Assembly: GCF_018380615.1 (NCBI RefSeq)
Contig: NZ_JAGYVZ010000004.1
Location: 62,001-126,000 of the forward strand
Source of the DNA: Flavobacterium psychroterrae
Lineage (GTDB): Bacteria; Bacteroidota; Bacteroidia; Flavobacteriales; Flavobacteriaceae
Length of the DNA stretch: 64,000 bases
Direction of reading: 5' to 3'
The translations under genes were made by a program, and so were the position numbers. Below are positions 59,683 to 64,000 of this stretch, one piece after another; the first letter of the stretch is position 1; the number at the start of each line of letters is the position of its first letter. A model generated the notes under the pieces. It worked only from the letters and a program-made list of their open reading frames with translations. It made no database searches and was not told the origin of the DNA.

Positions 59683-61470
59683 TTAATAGTTACTAAACTG
59701 AAGATTACTCAGGTTTTTATAAATTCCGTTTTCAAGATTTATTAATTCCTGATGGGTTCCTTCCTCGGTAATTTCCCCTTTATCCAGAACTAAAATCTTA
59801 TCAGCGTTTCTAATCGTCGATAGGCGGTGAGCAATAATGATACTTGTTCTTCCTTCCATCAATACTTCTAATGCTTCCTGCACTAGTTTTTCGCTTTCGC
59901 TGTCTAATGATGATGTTGCTTCATCTAAAATCAGAATACTTGGGTTTTTTAGTAATGCTCTTGCAATTGCAATACGCTGACGTTGACCTCCTGATAATTT
60001 TACGCCGCGTTCGCCTACAACTGTTTCAAATTTTTCAGGGAAACCTTCTACAAAGTTTAATGCATTAGCTTGTTTTGCAGCGAGCATGATTTCTTCATCT
60101 GTAGCGTCTGGTTTTCCGTAAGCTATATTTTCTTTTATGGTTCCTCCAAATAAAATAACATCTTGCGGAACTATACTCATATTGCCACGAAGATTTTCTA
60201 AATCAAAGTCGTAAATGTTTTTTCCGTCAATAGTAATTTCTCCGGATTCGATATCGTAAAAACGTAACAATAAAGAAGAAATAGTTGATTTTCCCGCTCC
60301 ACTTGGACCCACGATTGCTATTTTTTGTCCAAATTCAGCAGTGAAATTTACATCTTTTAAAACCTGAACTTCTTTTCTTGAAGGATAACTAAAAGCTACA
60401 TTTTTGAAAGAGACATTTCCTTTTATTTTTTCTAACGGAATTCCGTTTTGAGTTGAATCTATTTTTTCCGGAGTTTCTTCTAATAATTCAAAAACTCTTT
60501 CTGTAGCACCAATTGCTTTTTGAATTTGAGCATATAATTCGGCAATTCCTCCAAATGAAGCACCTACAAATGTAGAATACAATACAAATGAAATCAATTG
60601 TCCTACGCTCATTTCGCCTGCAATACTCAAACGTACACCATACCAAACTACAGCAACGATAGCACCAAACAAACAGAAAATAATGAACGATGCAAAATAT
60701 CCTCTGTATTTACCGCCTTTTATAGCCAGTTTTACAACTTCGCTTATTTTACCTTTATAACGGGCAACTTCGTACCATTCGTTAGCAAATGCTTTTACAA
60801 TGCTAATTCCCTGCATGGTTTCTTCAACAATTACCTGACTTTCGGCAACCTGATCTTGTACTTGTTTCGAATATTTTCTAATAAAACGACCAAAAATTAC
60901 AGCAGCAACCGCAACAAGCGGAACTACAGCTAACATTAATAAGGTTAATTTAAAGCTTTCTGTAGCCAATAAAATAACACCACCAATAATAAGTATAAAT
61001 TGACGCAAAAACTCTGCAATTGTCGATGTTAGTGTATCCTGAATCTGAGTAATATCTGCACTAATACGGCTATTTAATTCTCCAACTCTTTTTTGGGAGA
61101 AAAACGTCATTGGCAATTTTACTAAATTTGTATATAACGACAAACGAAGATTTGCCAGAGTATTCTCAGTAAAATTAACAAATAATGATAATCTGAAAAA
61201 AGAACAGAAAGATTGCAGAAATAAAATTACTATCAGTCCTAATGCAATTTGGTTTGCCTGAGCGCCGTCTTTGTTTTTTACACAGTCAATCAACATTCCC
61301 ATTAATTTAGGAAAGGCTAGGGCAGTGGCTCCGGTTAGTAATAGGAAAACTAATCCAACGTAAAATTTCCATTGGTGTTTTCCGGCGTATTTGAAGATTA
61401 TGGTTGCTTTGTTTAGTGAAGTAGCGGTAATTTTTGATTTGGGTAAATCATTTTCTTTCATTCTTGCCAT
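59683..61470 (-). CDS. MsbA-type ABC exporter (fused permease and ATPase)
   Basis: This 595-residue half-transporter has six membrane helices in the first 320 residues. The nucleotide-binding domain follows: Walker A IVGPSGAGKSTISSLLL (about residues 385-401), Q-loop NMSIVPQDVILFGGTI, signature LSGGQRQRIAIARALL (about 490-505), Walker B SILILDEATSSLDSES and the H-loop IIAHRLSTIRNAD. It works as a homodimer or with another half. Substrates of this class are lipids, peptides or drugs; which one is unknown. An ATG at 61461 is an alternative start. A good promoter lies just upstream. Confidence 0.92.
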   Translation of the reverse strand: MARMKENDLPKSKITATSLNKATIIFKYAGKHQWKFYVGLVFLLLTGATALAFPKLMGMLIDCVKNKDGAQANQIALGLIVILFLQSFCSFFRLSLFVNFTENTLANLRLSLYTNLVKLPMTFFSQKRVGELNSRISADITQIQDTLTSTIAEFLRQFILIIGGVILLATESFKLTLLMLAVVPLVAVAAVIFGRFIRKYSKQVQDQVAESQVIVEETMQGISIVKAFANEWYEVARYKGKISEVVKLAIKGGKYRGYFASFIIFCLFGAIVAVVWYGVRLSIAGEMSVGQLISFVLYSTFVGASFGGIAELYAQIQKAIGATERVFELLEETPEKIDSTQNGIPLEKIKGNVSFKNVAFSYPSRKEVQVLKDVNFTAEFGQKIAIVGPSGAGKSTISSLLLRFYDIESGEITIDGKNIYDFDLENLRGNMSIVPQDVILFGGTIKENIAYGKPDATDEEIMLAAKQANALNFVEGFPEKFETVVGERGVKLSGGQRQRIAIARALLKNPSILILDEATSSLDSESEKLVQEALEVLMEGRTSIIIAHRLSTIRNADKILVLDKGEITEEGTHQELINLENGIYKNLSNLQFSNY

Positions 61471-61492
61471 TTGAGTATACAATTAAGGTATA

Positions 61493-61522
61493 CAAATGTA
61501 TGATTATAGTGAGTGAATACAA
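61493..61522 (-). promoter_or_regulatory. ABC exporter promoter (TTG-N19-TACATTTG)
   Basis: On the minus strand TTG (61522-61520) precedes TACATTTG (61500-61493) by 19 bp. The -7 box lies 22 bp upstream of the ATG at 61470. Confidence 0.65.
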
Positions 61523-61665
61523 AGTAATATTCAAAATTAGGTGTTTGAATACCATTTTATAAATTGATTTAGAAAAAACTGAATATTATCCTGAGATTAA
61601 ATAACTGTAAAAGAGTTTATTAAAATAATTAATAAAAATTTATTTCATTTTATTTCTAAAAACGC

Positions 61666-61695
61666 TTGCAAATACAAAATCTAGCTGTATATTTG
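61666..61695 (+). promoter_or_regulatory. tRNA-Val promoter (TTG-N19-TATATTTG)
   Basis: TTG at 61666-61668 and TATATTTG at 61688-61695 with a 19-bp spacer. The box ends 38 bp before the tRNA 5' end. Confidence 0.65.
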
Positions 61696-61733
61696 CACTC
61701 GCAATCACACAATGATAGCAACCTAGTAAAATA

Positions 61734-61811
61734 GGGCGATTAGCTCAGCTGGTTCAGAGCACCTCGTTTACACCGAGGGGGTCGGGGGTTCGAACCCCTC
61801 ATCGCCCACCA
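61734..61811 (+). tRNA. tRNA-Val (anticodon UAC)
   Basis: The acceptor stem GGGCGAT pairs with ATCGCCC. The D arm is GCTC...GAGC. The anticodon stem CCTCG/CGAGG encloses the loop TTTACAC, giving anticodon UAC, which reads GUA and other Val codons. The T arm GGGGG-TTCGAAC-CCCTC contains one G-U pair. CCA is encoded. A terminator follows directly, so it is a single-gene transcript. Confidence 0.95.
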
Positions 61812-61813
61812 AG

Positions 61814-61845
61814 AAACTCCTTAAGAAATTAAGGAGTTTTTTTTT
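61814..61845 (+). terminator. Terminator of tRNA-Val
   Basis: AAACTCCTTAA (61814-61824) pairs with TTAAGGAGTTT (61829-61839) around GAAA and is followed by a T-run. The core from 61818 to 61840 is repeated exactly at 63176-63198. Confidence 0.9.
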
Positions 61846-61967
61846 AAGGAATTTTCAACTTTCTTTACTATTATTAAGCAATCATCGAATATAAATCATA
61901 AATAACCTATTACGGATTTTCAGTTCATATAGGTAATGATTTTGTTTTATAAGTTAGACGTTACTTT

Positions 61968-62963
61968 TTAACACTTTATGTCAATTTCATTGTAAGTTAT
62001 CCAACGTTTAATATTACCTACAAACCTTTTTAGATGATCCTCATTCAGGAATATATTTGTCCAATATTCAAATCTATCACATTGAATACTTATATAGTAA
62101 ATCATAATAGCAAGGCAGGCATAGGGCAATAAGTTTTTTTCTTCTTCTGATATTTTAGTCTCGCTTTCATAACCTTTTAAGAAGCTCTCAGCTTTAACTG
62201 AATAGTCATTTTCATTCAGATTAGTCAAAAAAAGTTGATATAAAAAATACGAAATATCAAGACATAAACAACCATTACCACAAAAGTCAAAATCAAAAAA
62301 AGTTACTTCCTTCTCTCTATCAATGTGCATATTGTCAAACCAAACATCTAGATGGACAGCTCCGGATCTTATTTGTTTTTCATTCAAATTATTAAATTTA
62401 GTTTTAAGGAAGTTTGACAAACTTTCTAAAAATTGAACTTCATCAGATGTACCCTTAAAAAAGAGATTTGTCCTTATCAGAGACTCATCTAGTAAAGTTT
62501 GTATATTATAATTTATCCTGTTTAAAGTAAAATTTTCCGCTGCTTGATGAACTTTAGCTAATCCTTTGCCTATATAGAAGCTTGTATCAGCAGTGAATCT
62601 TGCTGTTTTTAAACCCTTCGCGTACGAAAATAATACACCATACCTTTTTCCTTCAGGGGCGTCAAATTCCTGAACTAATTCATCCGATATATCTGTTATT
62701 GGATACGCTACCGGAGTATTACTATTTTTTAAATGCAATAAAAATCTTAATTCTTCATCTATTTCCAATTTAGTTCTCCAATCATATGTATACACTCTAA
62801 AAACATACTTTTTTAAACCATCTGTGACAATATAGAGATGGTTCATTGCTGCTCTGAAAAGCTTACAATCTGCATTTTCACTAAGATCGTATTTATATCG
62901 TATGTGGTCAAGGAGTTTATTGGGAGAAAGGGTACTGTTTATAACTTGAAATTCTTGTGCCAT
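61968..62963 (-). CDS. APH-fold phosphotransferase (CotS/homoserine kinase II-like)
   Basis: This 331-residue protein has the aminoglycoside-phosphotransferase kinase fold. The N-lobe contains KKYVFRVYTYDWR (about residues 51-63), and YGVLFSYAKGLK is at about 108-119. The catalytic loop AVHLDVWFDNMHI (H-x-D-x4-N, about 202-214) is followed by FFDFDFCGNG (DFD metal motif, about 222-231). The small-molecule acceptor is unknown; antibiotics, choline or homoserine are family possibilities. It lies between tRNA-Val and a duplicate of the tRNA terminator, a segment that may be acquired. Confidence 0.85.
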   Translation of the reverse strand: MAQEFQVINSTLSPNKLLDHIRYKYDLSENADCKLFRAAMNHLYIVTDGLKKYVFRVYTYDWRTKLEIDEELRFLLHLKNSNTPVAYPITDISDELVQEFDAPEGKRYGVLFSYAKGLKTARFTADTSFYIGKGLAKVHQAAENFTLNRINYNIQTLLDESLIRTNLFFKGTSDEVQFLESLSNFLKTKFNNLNEKQIRSGAVHLDVWFDNMHIDREKEVTFFDFDFCGNGCLCLDISYFLYQLFLTNLNENDYSVKAESFLKGYESETKISEEEKNLLPYACLAIMIYYISIQCDRFEYWTNIFLNEDHLKRFVGNIKRWITYNEIDIKC

Positions 62964-63448
62964 TTTTATATACTCTTATGTTTTTTTTTGAAGAGGGCAA
63001 ATGTATAATACTTTATTCAGAAAAGAAATCTTTACTGAATACTTAGATGATACTTACGTTACACTGTCACTTTTAATATGGCTATTATAATAAATACTTT
63101 TCTTCAAAAATTAAAGTTATTTTAAACCTCAAAAAACTTAAAAGTCACGAGATGTTCGACTCTAATCCCTGAAAATCCTTAAGAAATTAAGGAGTTTTGT
63201 TATTCTTTATATTTTTCTTTTTGCACTCCTTTGCTATTTGAATCAATCCAAAAAGGATCAATATGATTTTTATGCTATTTTGCTAATTTTGAAATTACGG
63301 TTTTGTAGTTAAATTACCTGTATATTTCGCAATAAATTTTATCTTTAACAAAAACAATTAGTCATAAAATTAACAACCTCGCCAGGCACTGGAAAATTGT
63401 AAGCAATTTTGCAATCAATGATGAATTAAAAAACTATTAAAATATAAA
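62964..63448. other. Intergenic region containing a tRNA-end-like duplicate
   Basis: These are 485 AT-rich bases without a gene. At 63143-63198 a phrase GATGTTCGACTC, resembling a tRNA T-loop, precedes a 23-base exact copy of the tRNA-Val terminator (63176-63198). No complete cloverleaf can be drawn. Confidence 0.6.
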
Positions 63449-64000
63449 ATGACAGAAAACATTAAAAATCGTAAATCAGTAATTCTTCTTTTATTTTTTT
63501 TTATCCAATTAGTTTCACTTTATGGACAATCGCAAAAAGAATATTCAAAAGAGATACTATCAAAAATTGAACAGATTGAAAATAATCTTTCTAGCTGGGT
63601 ACAAATAGAAAATATGACCCAAAAATGGACGTTGCAAGAAAGAATGAAATTTTATCATGCAAACGGAGTGAGCATCGCAGTAATTAAAAACTATAACATT
63701 GAGTGGGCAAAAGGTTACGGATGGGCTGATAGTCTCCAACAAAAGCCTGTTACAACAAAAACCTTATTTCAAGCAGGTTCAAATAGCAAATCTCTAAATG
63801 CCGTAGGTATATTAAAATTGGTTCAAGAAGGAAAATTAAATCTCAATACAGATATAAATGAATACTTAAAAAGATGGAAATTCCCTTATGACACTTTGTC
63901 AAAAGGGAAAAAGATATCTATCGCAAATTTACTAAGCCATACTGCTGGCATTAGTGTACATGGATTTGCTGGATATGAATATGGAGATAAAATACCAACT
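63449..64000 (+). CDS. Beta-lactamase-family serine hydrolase, N-terminal part
   Basis: I translated this frame from the ATG at 63449; it is still open at the window end (184 codons). A signal peptide (VILLLFFFIQLVSLYG, about residues 11-26) leads into a class C-type fold: GVSIAVIKNYNIEWAKGYGWAD (about 73-94), FQAGSNSKSLNAVGILKLV with the S-x2-K motif (about 107-125), and LLSHTAGI (about 159-166). The family includes D-aminopeptidases, esterases and PBP-like enzymes; a true resistance role cannot be claimed from a fragment. Confidence 0.85.
   Translation, partial: MTENIKNRKSVILLLFFFIQLVSLYGQSQKEYSKEILSKIEQIENNLSSWVQIENMTQKWTLQERMKFYHANGVSIAVIKNYNIEWAKGYGWADSLQQKPVTTKTLFQAGSNSKSLNAVGILKLVQEGKLNLNTDINEYLKRWKFPYDTLSKGKKISIANLLSHTAGISVHGFAGYEYGDKIPT

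Noticed and set aside
63130-63198. Second tRNA gene
   Set aside because: Only a T-loop-like phrase and a terminator are present; acceptor, D and anticodon arms cannot be formed.

Overview
The window is chromosomal DNA of a Bacteroidota bacterium, most likely a Flavobacterium species (inference). The reasons are a strongly AT-rich sequence, several matches to the flavobacterial promoter form TTG-N17-20-TAnnTTTG, no clear Shine-Dalgarno sequences, Bacteroidota-type families (fused CcsBA cytochrome c maturation protein, DUF3667, DUF2853, DUF6428, deoxyhypusine-synthase-like protein) and many intergenic AT-rich palindromic repeats. Most of the roughly 60 genes are housekeeping or metabolic. No phage, insertion sequence, CRISPR array or rRNA operon was seen.

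Layout. 1-241: start of an AI-2E-type transporter leaving the window. 370-1035: a tandem repeat array of about 108 bp per unit. 1155-4628 (minus): DUF2520 protein, KdsC-like phosphatase, UbiA prenyltransferase, Maf, small MscS channel. 5019-8225: CcsBA. 8519-11064 (minus): arsenic operon arsR, DUF6428, arsC, acr3 with a candidate operator. 11149-13729 (minus): DUF3667, DoxX, anti-sigma and ECF sigma factor. 14082-14640: two possible small membrane peptides ending at a strong terminator. 14726-17453: glutathione peroxidase, acetyltransferase, thioredoxin-like protein. 17632-28426: menaquinone genes menD, menB, menA and menC, interspersed with DUF2853, an M28 peptidase, CvfB, a metallo-hydrolase and a TPR protein. 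28578-36762: helix-hairpin-helix and OmpA proteins, CYTH and YpdA pair, SelO, MsrA, class V PLP enzyme, AraC regulator. 36893-43183: oxidoreductase, APC permease, a minus-strand group of small envelope proteins with an M23 protein and a spermidine-synthase-like methyltransferase, acyltransferase. 43265-45740: an XRE regulator divergent from an M14 carboxypeptidase, separated by six TTTAC-N4-GTAAA palindromes, then an Lrp regulator. 45829-51259: PEP carboxylase, DinB protein, RecQ. 51403-55659 (minus): Asp-rich protein, deoxyhypusine-synthase-like enzyme, arginine-decarboxylase-like enzyme, possible 59-residue ORF, AroB. 55852-61470: O-antigen-ligase/TPR protein, proline dehydrogenase, MsbA-type ABC exporter. 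61734-64000: tRNA-Val(UAC), an APH-fold kinase and the start of a serine hydrolase.

The best candidates for undescribed biology are non-coding. First, the operator cluster at 43710-44015, where palindromes coincide with promoter elements of both divergent genes. Second, a dispersed structured element at 8360-8438, 25731-25805 and 37693-37753, whose apical hairpin changes sequence while keeping its pairing. Third, the tandem array at the left end and several nested palindromes at gene ends. Fourth, an orphan terminator with tiny membrane ORFs at 14082-14640. Fifth, an Arg-rich 59-codon ORF in front of the arginine-decarboxylase-like gene.
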